DNA from: Panaeolus papilionaceus
Lineage: Eukaryota > Basidiomycota > Agaricomycetes > Agaricales
Assembly: GCA_015501605.1 (NCBI GenBank)
Contig: JADNRZ010000040.1
Location: 62,001 to 126,000, forward strand
Direction of reading: 5' to 3'
Length of the DNA: 64,000 bases
Under the pieces are notes generated by a model. The model was not told the origin of the DNA. It made no database searches and worked only from the letters and a program-made list of their open reading frames with translations. Positions 10,158 through 20,938 of this stretch are shown one piece after another. The translations under genes were made by a program, and so were the position numbers. Each line of letters begins with the position of its first letter. Positions within the stretch are counted from its first letter, which is position 1.

Positions 10158-11923
10158 TCAGGAAGTGGTGAGGGACGGTCTCGTGAGTATTGAAAACTTG
10201 AAAATTGGGCGATATGTGTATTTCATCAAAAATAGTAAGAGGCAGACGCGAAGCATGGAAGTTGAATGAGCAGGGGGGAAAAGGATGGGACATCTGATAA
10301 TGCCATTCACTGGAACCCCGTGTATGAGCAAACAAATAACAATTGTTATGCATAAGACCGAAAGTAAACGTACGCGCTTAATCCATTTGGGACGATGGAT
10401 CTTGGAAAGATCGACTACATGTCCGAGTAGCCTTTTGATACCCACCTCCCTTGATGATTGATGATGAACGAGATCATTTGAGGCGACTTCCTCTGCTATC
10501 ATAGTCTCTGGGACCAGGCGCTGGGAGTCGGAGCCAGGTCCACCGCCAATATCTGGTTCCTCAGCCCACTGTCTGAAGATATCCTGCATTTGCTCATCAG
10601 ATGGTACGATTTTGGCCGCAATGGTCTTGCGCAGAGCTTGTGCGCCTTCCCGAAATTCGTGCGGTGGTTGTCCAAATTTCACCAATTGGGAAATGAATTT
10701 TGCCAATGTCTCGTCGTTTTCCTTCCAGTCTTGATTCAGGATCATTTTAAGTTCTGTGTTGGTTTGTGCGTCCGAATGAGCTAGGTTCAACTCAATCAGG
10801 ATTTTCTTCTGAAGTGTGCCCTCGATGCGCTCATGCAAGTCACAATAGAGGTGTGTGGATGGCGTGTGTGATGTGTCAAATGGTACGCCGAACCCAGCGT
10901 CACCGTCTATTACTTGAAGAGCAGATGTCCTGTTACCCATAAAACGCTTTAAGATGGTTTTCTGCGGCCCAAAAAATTCCTAGATTGAGAGTAAGAGACA
11001 CTTTAATAAATATATGAGAAATGGGAGCAATTACCTTAAAAACCTGGTCTCTTAATTGTTCAAAGGTGTTTTCCGCTCGATTGTGAGCTTGTTCACTGTG
11101 AATGGTATCCCACATTGTTGTTATGATATTCACTGAGAAAGTCTTCCCACCCAACGATTCTTGAAGCATTTTGATGGTTCTTCGCCGACTTCCTGGCAGG
11201 CGAACCATTGTGATGGGAGTGAGAAATAATATTATCCAATATACTGCAGAACTAGGAGGAAGTTAATTGACTAATCTTACTGACAAAGCATGATAACCAA
11301 GGAAAACACTTACGAATTCCCTTCTAACCAATCTCGCAGCATCTCCATGACCTCGATTTCTGATATCCTGCTGTCAGAAAATCCTGGTGTATCAACCAAG
11401 TAAATTTCGTATGCAGACAAGAATCCCCATTTAACGTTGACAAGCTTGTAAGGAGTTATATGCTGAGTAAATCCAGTAAGTTGGTTGCTCGAAATCGCAA
11501 GGTTCTGCGAGGGTCCTGCAAGTGCCTCAATGAACTAGAACAGGCGAAGATGATTTGGTTAAGATAACAAGTTTGATGTAAAGATTGTACACGGGTCCTC
11601 ACTTACTGTACTCTTCCCAGCACCAGTAGGCCCCATAATGCTAAATAGGGTCATTTATTGGACGAGTCCTAGTACCATGACCAACGTCAGACATACATAT
11701 ATACAACTGCAGTGAGGGGTATCCTGGTTACACGGTCGACTGAAATATCACCCTCAACTTTGAGGATTCTAAGTTTAAGATCCTCCATGACACAATGGTT
11801 GACCACGAGGTGGAAGCTAGAGTTTGTAGGGAGAGGTATGCTGGCCTGGCAGATGGTGGGCGTTGGTGTGCAAAGTGTCTCCAGCAGAGCTTCAGTTGGA
11901 TGCGTGTGGTTCATTTGCGTCAT
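10158..11923 (-). CDS. AIG1-like P-loop GTPase, subfamily B (copy 1, native stop lost)
   Basis: Same enzyme class as subfamily A. Exons on the minus strand: 11923-11697, 11640-11607, 11534-11314, 11251-11035 and 10979-10158. The P-loop GPTGAGKST falls at about residues 79-87; a VDTPGFSD G3 motif and a TTMWD G4-like motif follow. Then comes a coiled coil (DLHERIEGTLQKKILIELNL) and the segment LAKFISQLVKFGQPP. The conserved C-terminal tail HRPKWIKR is reached at about 10,375. Relative to 57,390-58,953, about 10 bp including the TGA are missing there, so the frame runs on for some 65 residues to 10,158, giving about 506 residues against 438. A new intron starting at GTACGT is an alternative. The first exon may extend 5' of the chosen Met. 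The stop loss is seen; its effect is unknown. Confidence 0.7.
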
Positions 11924-11929
11924 CTGATC

Positions 11930-13945
11930 ATCAAATAGTTCGTTGTCCTGCCAAAATTATTATTAATAGAATTGCACATACAGCCCCGGCGTTTGAAACG
12001 AATACCACCGATATCATTCCTGGGTATGCCGAAAGACAATGTTCCGACGTGGCGTGAGGTTGATTGGTAGTTGATGTGATTAGACAAGTTTAATCATGGT
12101 CTATGAAAGCGAGATAAGATAACATTCGGGCAACGATTGGATTACCACTTATTTCCCTTTCATGATTTCTCTCCTTTGTCGCGTTCTTCAATATTTAAGA
12201 CCTCGCCCTCCCAAATTCCTTCCTTCGTGTTTACCCTCTCACTCACTCACTGCTCGATAGCGCTATCGCGCTTCAGCTCTAACTTTTGATCCCCCACCGT
12301 TACCGCACTCCCCATTCTTTTTGAACCCCCTTTTTAATGTGTTTCGTAATTCTCTGTATTATTTCTCTTTTGCTTCTGCTTCCAAGTCGTTCTACTCTTG
12401 ATTCCATGGACATTTACTGTTTGTATCACATGCAAGCTCATGCCAGGTGCGGCTCGAGCTTGGTCCCAGGGTGATTGGCGCTGCCCCTCCTCATTGAGTT
12501 GGGTACACGTCGGTCTCCCTTGGCCAGCGAGAGAGACCGCGGCATATTTTTGCTCGCAACCCCGACAGTTCGTAAACTGATCTTTCTGTGCATTTGCCTC
12601 GCCATAATTTGTCTCAACTCGTTTCGTTTATTTCATTTGATCTTTTCCATTAATACCTCTTCATATTTCACTCTTCGTTCGAACGCTCATAGAGGTTGTA
12701 TTTGCGGGAAATGTCGTAACGAGAAGCTCTCCTTCTTGGTTCCGTGCCCCCTTAACCTCGCCTTGTTTCTTATCTTGTCCCTTCTGCGCCCGCCTTTTAT
12801 TCACTGCAGGCTCTCATTGCGTCATTATCACCTCCCTCACTCAAAATTGCGTCCTTCACTCGTCTCCACATACCCATGTCGCTGCTCGCTTGCTCTCCTC
12901 TGACGCCCTCATTGTTGTCACCATTCCCATCTTGATGTAATACTGGGTGTGTCAGTCTCCGAGTTCTCGCGTTCTAGATATCCCCAAAGCTAGTCTGATA
13001 CCCCCAGGCCACTCCTTTCGCGTTAGACAGTCTTCATTCCTGCACTTCTCCTGCATTCTCTTCCAAGCTCGTTTCCATTCCATCGCCCATTCCACTTAAT
13101 GTATATCCGTAATATTTGTGTTTCTCTCGCCCTGCAGGCTTATGCCACCACTCTCTTGTCTTCAACCATTCTTCACCCCAATGTATACTCCTCCATTCAC
13201 CCTTGTGGACCTCTGTCTGTCTTCAACTCCCACACTGAGCAATACTTGCACATAGCTCTCAGGTATTCATGAGTCCGTTTGCACCTCTCTCCATGTGCAT
13301 ATATATATCTCAACGACCAAGCCTCGAACCTCGCGTTCTCGACTTACATTGCCAAATTTCATGCTCCATCTAGCTTCGCCCTATCGCGTGCCGCGCATAC
13401 AAGAGCGATAGTCAGCTACGTGTGTTGTCATCGTCCAGTCTCAGCACACAGTTGTGCTATGCTTGTTTAGCTCCAATCTCAACCCCCGCCTCCGCCTGAT
13501 CCTCGCCTTAGTTCATCCATCTGACACTATTTCAACTCCGTTTTGTTCTCTTGCCAAGGAGGCTGACTCCACTTGCAACCTGTGATGTATGGCGTGTGAT
13601 GTCGAGAAGGTGAGAAGAGGGGTTGAGGGTGAAGGCGGTGGTTGGATGGTAGTTGTGGAAGGCATGGTGGTGGTCATCGGGGCGGCGATGTGATGAACGA
13701 TGGGCATGGAGACAATTTGCGATTGATGGGTCTGCGTCTACGTCGTTTGTTTCTGGCTGGTTTTATGTTCAAGATTGAGCACATCGTTTTTGGATTGGAT
13801 TGGTGTGTGATAATGTATCTGAGATAACGTACGAAGGGGAGAAAATACGAAGGAATGAAAATGAAAATAAATTCGACCCGTTACAGAAGGGGTTGTTCAC
13901 GTTGCACGTCATGACCCAAAATTATAAGGACGAGGCTCTATGGCG
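11930..13945. repeat. Duplicated R1-like region, no gene
   Basis: Positions 12,700-13,950 match 59,118-60,355. Positions about 12,072-12,688 are absent from the second copy. That segment looks promoter-like (AATATTTAAGACC, then C/T-rich sequence at 12,195-12,260), but no sustained coding frame follows. The Thr/Pro-rich minus-strand frame at 13,513-13,707 is kept in both copies, yet it has no splice support or recognisable feature. Confidence 0.4.
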
Positions 13946-13952
13946 CACATCT

Positions 13953-14340
13953 CTACCTAAACAACAATAGACATGAAGTAAGAAGTAAGACACCCCAACC
14001 AACGGATAACCAATTCTTCGAAGCGAGTACAGCAGCTCCACTTGTTGTAACGGTTGCAACTGGTACGAGAGGTCCTGTAAATGTGCGATAGAGTGTGTTT
14101 GTTTCCAATCCTGTTTTCTGGATGTTTATGTGAGCTATCGCCAGCTCCTGTGCGCATATTCCTTGCTGCTTATCGACATTGAACTGGCAGTCCAGAGTCG
14201 AATCGTTGAATCCAAAATATGAACCGTCGGGCAACACCTTTGGGGGTGGCTATAGCACCGGACACCGTGTAATGGAGCTGGGATTTTTCTTCAACACGGG
14301 TATCTATTGCATGCTTCAGTACGTAAACTCGAGAATGCTA
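13953..14340 (-). pseudogene. GPI-anchor-like surface protein, frameshifted (copy 1)
   Basis: The 3' part encodes LPDGSYFGF, a Cys-containing DKQQGICAQ segment, FTGPLVPVATVTTSGAAV and a hydrophobic tail ending LLLTSCLLLFR, which fits a GPI-addition signal. Upstream, the frame LKHAIDTRVEEKSQL is out of register: a run of five C (minus strand, about 14,244-14,248) replaces four C in the copy at 60,359-60,742. No usable Met is aligned. A further open stretch upstream (NVQRSTPNRLDNRTISGGE, minus strand near 14,345-14,450) may be a remnant of earlier exons. Confidence 0.6.
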
Positions 14341-14344
14341 TGAT

Positions 14345-14770
14345 TTATCGGTGATCTCTTGATCCACATCGTTTCACCGCCTGAGATGGTGCGGTTGTCC
14401 AGCCGATTCGGGGTGGAACGTTGAACATTAAGATTCCGTGGACGAATTGATGATGCTTCAGACCATGGGATGTAAGTGCCTTAGCCAGCAAGAACGCACT
14501 TTTGCTTCATTTGCGAAACAAATTTAGATGTTCTTTTACTTTTACTTTTGACTCAAGGTTGGACTTTTGGATGCAGACAGACAATAATCCCAGAAATGGT
14601 GGTAAAAATGACATGAAACAGATGAAGTGAATCACAGAAAGAAGAGCTATGCGTATGAATCACAGAGCAGTAACAACTGAAAATGGTTCTCTATCAAGCC
14701 CAGACTTGCGAGCTGTCAGCCAAAGCAGGAGTAGATAGTCCCTGTGCTTCGCCATGGGAGTCTAATTAGC
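14345..14770. other. No gene seen
   Basis: Between the broken surface-protein gene and the third small FTDGE gene. Apart from the possible upstream exon relic at 14,345-14,450 I see no coding or repeat signal. Confidence 0.35.
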
Positions 14771-14965
14771 TCAGTGGGCTGGTTGCGACTGGTTCTCGGC
14801 CTCTATATATTGCCTGATCTCAGAGATCCGAGCAAGGAGTGCCTTAACCTCTCCATCTGTGAACAAGAGCTTGCCGTCTGGATGGCGGCTGATGTAATCT
14901 ATCTTGCTCTCGAGCGTGGCGAGTTGCTTCATCATCCTGTCGCGTTGGGAAGGGTTTGAAGACAT
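14771..14965 (-). CDS. Small FTDGE-motif protein (64 aa, divergent paralogue)
   Basis: Third member of the family, more diverged than the pair at 8,996 and 56,133 and lying just outside the duplicated block. It keeps the core features: two Leu-rich amphipathic helices (MKQLATLESKIDYI and ALLARISEIRQYIEA), LFTDGEV between them and ENQSQP at the C terminus. I chose the start at 14965 because it aligns with MSS in the paralogues; an in-frame Met at 14992 is possible. A TATA box lies about 125 bp upstream. Survival of motif, length and promoter despite divergence is the best evidence that the family is functional. No known domain is recognised. Confidence 0.6.
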   Translation of the reverse strand: MSSNPSQRDRMMKQLATLESKIDYISRHPDGKLLFTDGEVKALLARISEIRQYIEAENQSQPAH

Positions 14966-15086
14966 TGTGATGAAAGGAGGATTAGTGGTCATGTTGGAAA
15001 AGCTGGTTGTGAGAGGGCTGTGTAGCAATTGGGAGGGTGGCAGGTGTTGGGAGGTGATACCTTGATACCCACCAATTCGCCTCTTC

Positions 15087-15095
15087 TTTATACCC
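15087..15095 (-). promoter_or_regulatory. TATA box of the divergent FTDGE gene
   Basis: The minus strand reads GGTATAAAG about 125 bp ahead of the ATG at 14965. Confidence 0.5.
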
Positions 15096-15099
15096 CGCG

Positions 15100-16740
15100 T
15101 TCTGACACAAAGGGATGAAGCAGGCACACATGGAATGCTGATGCTTGGGCTATCTAGCTTAGCGCGCAATGAAAACGCATGCTCTGTCCACATGCCTTTT
15201 TGAGATACCATACTCGAGTATGTGGGTAGTGGTCAATGGGGGTCGTCAAAGGGATGGGACCAGGCGAAGCGCACATAAAGGCACGCTCCTACTGGTAGGA
15301 TCTTGGCATGCAAGCGCTAAGTATGGGAGCTTGATTGAATGTCACCCAGATGTAAGAGCGGAGGCGGGAAGAACGCGCGTTGCCAGTGTGCGCTCATTGT
15401 CAATGGGACGGCCTAAGTGTCAGAATTATGTGTATGCCCACTATGCATTCTCTTTTCACAAGCCCGACTAACGACTCGGGATCTCGGAGTATGAATAGGG
15501 ATTCAGTTGGTAGGGTTTAAAGTAGCACATCGATATCTTATCACAACCCCTCTCACGAACAACTTCCTGAATAACCACCACCGATCTCCAAGCCGCAATC
15601 CTAACAGGATGCGTCTGTTGGTTAGCACTTTCTTTTAATTTATGGGGTTGATTCCTCCGTTTCTCTAAACCCCTCAATAAGCGATGGTTGATCTGAGGAA
15701 TGATAGAATTTAAATGGATAGATGTCCAGAAGAGCGACAAGGATGAGCAGACGGTCCTCAGCGACGGATCGGGGTGTTGAGAGAAGAATTGAATGAAGCA
15801 AAATATTGCGAGCAATATTATTGAACTCAGATACGTTAACGTGAATGCCGCAGGAATTTTCATGAAGGTCGTAGTATTGAGAAATAAGACCTAGTAAATA
15901 CGGGTAGGGTTGAAAATACGGGATGATGCGCATTGGAGGCAAGGTGTGGTCGATGGTTGGGCCTGTGGAGGACGTGGTTTGTTTGTTACCTTACCTATTT
16001 TACTGAAAATGCTCTCCCCACATTTCGTATCTGTGCTCGTATTCGTATTTCGTCGTCGCGCCGTGCCCGTGTGCACATTTGTAAGTCACCCATCTTCCCC
16101 GAATCGTATTTCGTCCCCTCTGCGACTTCTCAACCCCTCTCAACCCCTCTATCTCATCGCTCTCCCATACTCACTCATTCCTCACATAGCCCTTTTACCT
16201 CACTCATCCTTCAATAACATCTCCCCACGCGCTATCATCGGAGCTCATTTCATGGACGAACGACTTTCGGAGCCTGGGGTCGATCCTAGGTACTCGAATA
16301 TTGTTCCTTATAACAGGCTGTGGTGGTTGGAGTGTGAATAAATTTGATTCGTTGAGGATCACAGCCCAGTATCCCACGCTCTAGATATGTATGCCACACC
16401 CCATAACAACGAGAGGACAGTATCTACTTCACAAGTAACATTCCATCGCAATAACGGTAAAAGAAGTGACCTGAGAGCGAGTTTCAAGGTATAATATGAG
16501 CTGGAGGCGTTGACGTTGTTGATTGGGTGGGTGAGATAGCATACAATGTATGATCAGTTCAAATAGGATTCCGATTCGCAGTTGATCAGTATCATCGGTC
16601 AGTGAAGGAATATCAACCTCAATAGGCAAGTCACACAACGACCCTGACACAGGTAAAGCTAGTTTGACGTTGGCCTTGGGACTCTGAAAGGGTGACTTCA
16701 TTTCGAAATGGGTGTCCTAACGGGCGAAGAGATTGAGTGA
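15100..16740. other. Mostly gene-free; weak ORFs and a coding relic
   Basis: Overlapping minus-strand frames at 15,468-15,863 (N-terminal hydrophobic stretch) and 15,640-15,942 cannot both be real, and neither has splice or paralogue support. Positions 16,240-16,340 (plus) encode HFMDERLSEPGVDP then WWLECE and a stop; a decayed relative lies at 29,938-30,050, so this is probably the 3' exon of a lost gene. Positions 16,020-16,060 share TCGTATTTCGTCGTC with the repeat at 31,250-31,430. Confidence 0.3.
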
Positions 16741-16749
16741 AACGACTTG

Positions 16750-17110
16750 GGTTGCTAAATGCCAAAGGCAATACAACATACTCAAACTGAGGTTACACCT
16801 TCTCCGTTGTTTTACCGTGACGGCGATCATCTTCGCTTCCTAGAGTACCCACAGACTCATCGAGTGACCGCTTGCTCACCATGTCTTAAATGGATATCGA
16901 TCTGCACAAATACCAAGGTCGGTTTTCATGATGTCTGTATGTAGTGTGGTTTCTACTCAGAGAAGGTGCCTGCGACCTGAAACAATAATTTGAACTGGTA
17001 TGAATCAAGTGAATTTCGTCAACTGAATAAATACGCAGTTCGGAGGTCCGTAAAGGGAAAGCAATCATGCAGCACCGCCTTCGCGTCTTGAACTCACGAC
17101 CCACTCACGC
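16750..17110 (+). pseudogene. Paralogous coding-like relic, pair with 26,722-27,100
   Basis: The frame from 16,759 reads IQHTQTEVTPSPLF, then a Gly/Asp stretch, YPQTH and CLKWI. The copy at 26,722 shares IQHTQTE, LF, YPQTH and LKWI, but a TGC codon here is TGA there. Similarity continues through GTCTGTATGTAGTGTGGTTT to about 17,110. No function is recognised. Confidence 0.3.
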
Positions 17111-17218
17111 TATTCCTGCCCCGGTTCCCCACATTCTGAGTTACAGCTGTTTTCATATCGATATGTGACGTGGTGTGACCAGATGCCGATGGGACCGTCG
17201 GGAAAGGGATTGGATAGC

Positions 17219-17615
17219 TATGGTGCAAACCACTTAGTCACGGCCACTTTTGGACAGACGCCAATTGGTCTGAGGGGGTCTGGGACGCAACAAATTAGAA
17301 AATTTGGAGGGTGCATGGCCTTGCAGAGCTCAGAAAAATCATTTTAACACGATTTTGCCATGAAATGACTGGCATTATCAATCAAAAATGACCATTTTTG
17401 GGTTGATATTGTTGCCTGTGTCGACCCGTGCGCCAATTTCAACATGAGCAAAAAGTATTTCTCCATCATTTTTGCCATTTAGGACAATCGCTCTTGACAA
17501 AATGATCAGATTGAGAAAAGAATTGATTTTGCAAGAGGAATAAGAAAATGGGTTTTTTGGTGACCCCCTTTTAGATTTGTCCCAAAGTGGCAGTGACTAA
17601 GTGATTTGCACCATA
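17219..17615. mobile_element. MITE with TA target duplication (Tc1/mariner-like)
   Basis: A 393-bp element (17,221-17,613) has inverted ends of about 40 bp beginning TGGTGCAAACCACTTAGTCA on the left and, reverse-complemented, TGGTGCAAATCACTTAGTCA on the right. It is flanked by TA on both sides and has no coding capacity. TA duplication plus such ends is the signature of Tc1/mariner-type non-autonomous elements; the family assignment is inference. Confidence 0.75.
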
Positions 17616-17964
17616 CAAAGACTCGGCTAACACCATCCTAACGTATCTCGAAAACTTTGGGTACAGTGGTTTTTGACTACTAGACTCCTTCTGAGTGTTA
17701 TTGCGAGCACATCAAATGCACCTTTGGTGAATAAGCCTCAGGACTGCAAATAGACTTTTTTGGGCCGAGGGAGTGACCTCTTGGTCAGTACCGTAACGAT
17801 CAAAATTCGGATATAATCCGAGGTCCGTTCGTCACAAAATGTCACTGTATGAACATTGTCATGCATGCCGCGCAGCAGCCGCAATTACCTCACGGCCTCG
17901 TGTCGTTCAGTTTGAACGATGAACGCCAGGGGCTGCGAACTCGTTGATGATCAGGTGATGCGCA
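17616..17964. other. 5' flank of GTPase C
   Basis: From about 17,865 this matches the 5' flank of GTPase D (42,560 onward). No gene is seen before 17,965. Confidence 0.35.
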
Positions 17965-18926
17965 GTGGGCTGCCTCATGTACGACATGCACGCAATTAGT
18001 GCTCTGCGGGAGACCTTTTCCACTCCGACAATCACCATCTTGCCTGCATACCTCTTCCCAGACTCCAGCCCCTACTTCGTCGTCAATAGTCGAGTCATGG
18101 AAGATCTCAAACTCGAAAGCTTGATAGTTGCGGGCCATATTTCTGTCGAACCTGTAACCACAATACCCCGCGACACTGTCGTATATATGTATGCGTGATG
18201 TTGATCATGGTCTTCTCGTTTTCCTAATGAATGAAACTATTTAGCATCATGGGCCCGACTGGTGCCGGGAAGAGTACAGTAAGTAAAACGCTGTGTACCA
18301 CGTTAACATCCAATTCACCTTAGACTGAATATGCCTTTGCCTCTTCGAGTTTATTGAGGCGCTTGCAGGAGGCTCACAGAACCTCGCTATTTCGAGCAAT
18401 CAGCTCGCTGGGTTTACTCAGCATGTAACTGCTTACAAGCTTGTCAGCGTTGTACGGAAAGTCCGTGGCAGGGCAATTTACCTGGTTGATACACCAGGAT
18501 TTTCCGATGATAAGATATCAGAGATCGAGATCATGGAAATGCTCACAGATTGGCTGAAAGACAATTGGTAAGTTGTTTTCTTGAATCATGACTCTTAGGG
18601 AAGAATACCTAATTGCTTTTGAACCAGTTTTGCGGATTATTTCACAGTATTATTTCTCACTCCCATCACAGTAACTCGCCTGCCAGGAAGTAGGCGAAGG
18701 ACAATCAAAATGCTTACCGAATCACTGGGTTATTTGACTTATACAGTGACAATTGCAACAACAATGTGGGACACCCTTCACAGTGAACGAACTTGCAGTC
18801 GAGCAGAAAAGACTTTTGAACAACTAAGAGCTGTGGTTTTTAAGGTCATTCGTCCCATTTACCCTGATTCAATGCAGTACTTAATCTTGACCTAGGAATT
18901 TTATGGGCATGAAAACGACTCAAAAG
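17965..18926 (+). pseudogene. AIG1-like P-loop GTPase, subfamily B, truncated (copy C)
   Basis: Exons 17965-18188, 18245-18278, 18350-18567, 18628-18844 and 18896-18926 join in frame. They encode the P-loop GPTGAGKST, VDTPGFSD and TTMWD. The fifth exon begins EFYGHENDSK as in its relatives, then runs directly into the inverted end of a transposon-like element at 18,929. The coiled coil and C-terminal third are missing and are not found on the far side of the element. About 4 extra bases at the 5' end (near 17,955-17,962) shift the upstream frame relative to the paralogue at 42.6 kb. The nucleotide-binding core is intact, so a truncated product is conceivable, but I call it a pseudogene. Confidence 0.75.
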
Positions 18927-18928
18927 TA

Positions 18929-20938
18929 CGATGGCATTTGGTTATAACTGGTCCAGCAATACGAAGGAATTTCGTTTAAACAAAATTCGGTTAAATGACC
19001 AATTAATCAATTTGACTATGCCTATGCTACTTATAAGACTGGTACAATGTGATGTGTTTAATCGCTATTTAAATATATATTTAACCAGACATGTAAGGGA
19101 TGATTCAAACAGGTGTTTAAATGATCGCTTACACGCCTCCTCAGAGTGCTAGTGTCCATTGCTACGTTCCACGCGGCTCCGTTTAAACAATCAAGAACTA
19201 ATAATTGATGATTCAAGTTAATCAATTTATATGTGATCATCGTTTAATGGTATTCTGTTTAAACATCAAGAGAATGAGCGTTAATTAAATGACAAATGAT
19301 GGTGTGACATTTAAACAAGTAACAAATTGCACAGAAGAGGAAAAATCGCGCTGCAGAATAATTAAACGATAAGGCGAAGAGTTGAATGATAATTGAGAGA
19401 AGGATACGGACAAGGGGTGGGATGAACGGTTAAACAAAAGATGGTTAGATAACCCTGGATTTTTTTGCTGGTGGGTTCTCCTTCTCCTCAACATCACCGC
19501 TTGCCGCTCGTTCCTCCTCATCAACATACTCCCAATGAGCTCTATGAACATAGTGAGCAATGAACGAATAGAATTGTGATTGGAGGGTAACACTCACTTG
19601 CGTGCTTTTGGTGACCGCGCACCATTGGCAATGGTTTGAACACCAAATTGAACAGCGTTCCGAGTGCGCATACTTTTCCTTTTCTCACCAGTCTCACCAG
19701 TCCCCGATGGTCGCTTTCGTTTTGTCACTTGCTTGCTTGTTTTAGGGATGTCTTTGTTGAGCGGCTGGTCTGTAAGTGTCGATACGACGGTGTTGTGGTG
19801 GTGACTGGGTGCGAGAATTGTGGGTGAGTGCGATGGGACTGATAGATGGGTTTCGAGTGAGAGGGATTCAAGTGGGGTGGAGGTAGCAAGCGGAGAGAAC
19901 CACTCGCCCGATTGAGCGAGACCGAGCGCATCATCAACAGTCCTATCATCATTGCACACCACATCAGATGGCATGGGCGGAGTTGGAGGCAGCGTGGCAC
20001 GGATCGCGGAAGTCGGATTATCCAAATCGAGGTCATCTGAAGATGCAGGGGACAGGGGTGGATTGGGGGATGGAGGTGGTGTATATTTGGCGACTTGACC
20101 ACTGGATTTTATCTGTTAGTTGTCAATGAAGCGTGTAGTTAGCATTCACGAAGAATAACAATAGACTGACCAAGCGTACCGGATGTGCAACCACCTCAAC
20201 ATCCTCACGTCCCTTCTCACTCTCTTCTGCGGCTTCGTCTAGGTGACGTTGCAAGTTTGAAATTATTTCAGAACGCGTATAGAATCGGAAATGATTCTGA
20301 TCGTCCTGGAGTTCCAAGAGTCGCTCGTAGAGTGTTACGACATGCGCTGTTTTGCATGGGATGGGATTATTGAAGGAGTGCGAGAGGTTGAAGGTGGCGC
20401 AATCATAGTAGAGATGAGGGTTCAGGACTATCTCAGCCCAAGGGAGTGATGGAATAGTTGAATCCTGAGGATAAATATGATCTAAGAGCGGTATATGGCA
20501 TAAGATGATGGCCGTAAACAGAAGAGTAATGGTACTCACACCACATCATCTCTAAATACTCCGTGAGAATTCGACGTATCTCACCCAGGTCGGCTTCCTC
20601 AAAGTCAATTGATGGTAAGATGGGGAATCCGTCTTCATTCTTTTCAAATACGAAAGCTGATGACAAAGATGAACTAAGCACTAAATGGCCATCGATTAAC
20701 TGTGTGACATTAACTGCTGTTTAACAACATGCAGTGTTGATTAGCATTGTCACAACACACTATGTTTAAACCTTGCCCCCTGCTAAGCAGCAAAATAGTT
20801 AAATGTCAATGCATTTAATCACACGTTACAGTTTAACATTTAAACACTGGTTGTACCCTAGTCACGATTTCATTAAACAAAGTTTAATTAAACGAAATTC
20901 CTTCGTATTGTCATCCTCTGTTTAAACAAATGCCATCG
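18929..20938. mobile_element. TTTAAAC-rich TIR element carrying a gene fragment
   Basis: A 2,010-bp element. Its ends are inverted: CGATGGCATTTG at 18,929-18,940 and CAAATGCCATCG at 20,927-20,938, followed inward by a second matching block (AATACGAAGGAATTTCGTTT). The first 500 bp and last 250 bp are dense in GTTTAAAC / TTTAAAT / TTAAAC in both orientations, resembling subterminal transposase-binding repeats. No target duplication is evident and the flanks do not join the broken GTPase gene, so a rearrangement followed or accompanied insertion. The cargo is the spliced minus-strand gene at 19,445-20,681. Superfamily unknown. Confidence 0.7.
19445..20681 (-). CDS. 5'-truncated hypothetical gene inside the TIR element
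   Basis: Four exons (20681-20540, 20481-20171, 20112-19598, 19541-19445) join in frame to about 354 residues. The N-terminal part is acidic and helical (DLGEIRRILTEYLEMMW, then PWAEIVLNPHLYYD). The middle contains FRFYTRSEIISNL. The C-terminal half is disordered, Ser/Pro-rich and ends in Lys/Arg-rich segments (KRKRPSGTGETGEKRKSMR), suggesting a nuclear protein. No ATG opens the first exon. The frame begins at GTG or at an acceptor CATCAG near 20,660, and the next 250 bp are element terminus. It is therefore probably a host gene captured without its 5' end. No family is recognised. Confidence 0.55.

Noticed and set aside
13513..13827. Thr/Pro-rich minus-strand frame and Gly/His-rich plus-strand frame, both kept in the duplicate
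   Set aside because: Two overlapping frames are equally preserved, which reflects recent duplication rather than selection; no start or promoter context.
15468..15942. Two overlapping minus-strand frames
   Set aside because: They overlap in different frames with no paralogue, splice or domain evidence to favour either.
18660..18675. AG just before TATTATTTCTC as the exon-4 acceptor in the GTPases
   Set aside because: It would put the exon out of frame or create a stop in all subfamily-B copies; the earlier acceptor (18,627 in C, 43,336 in D) keeps every copy open.
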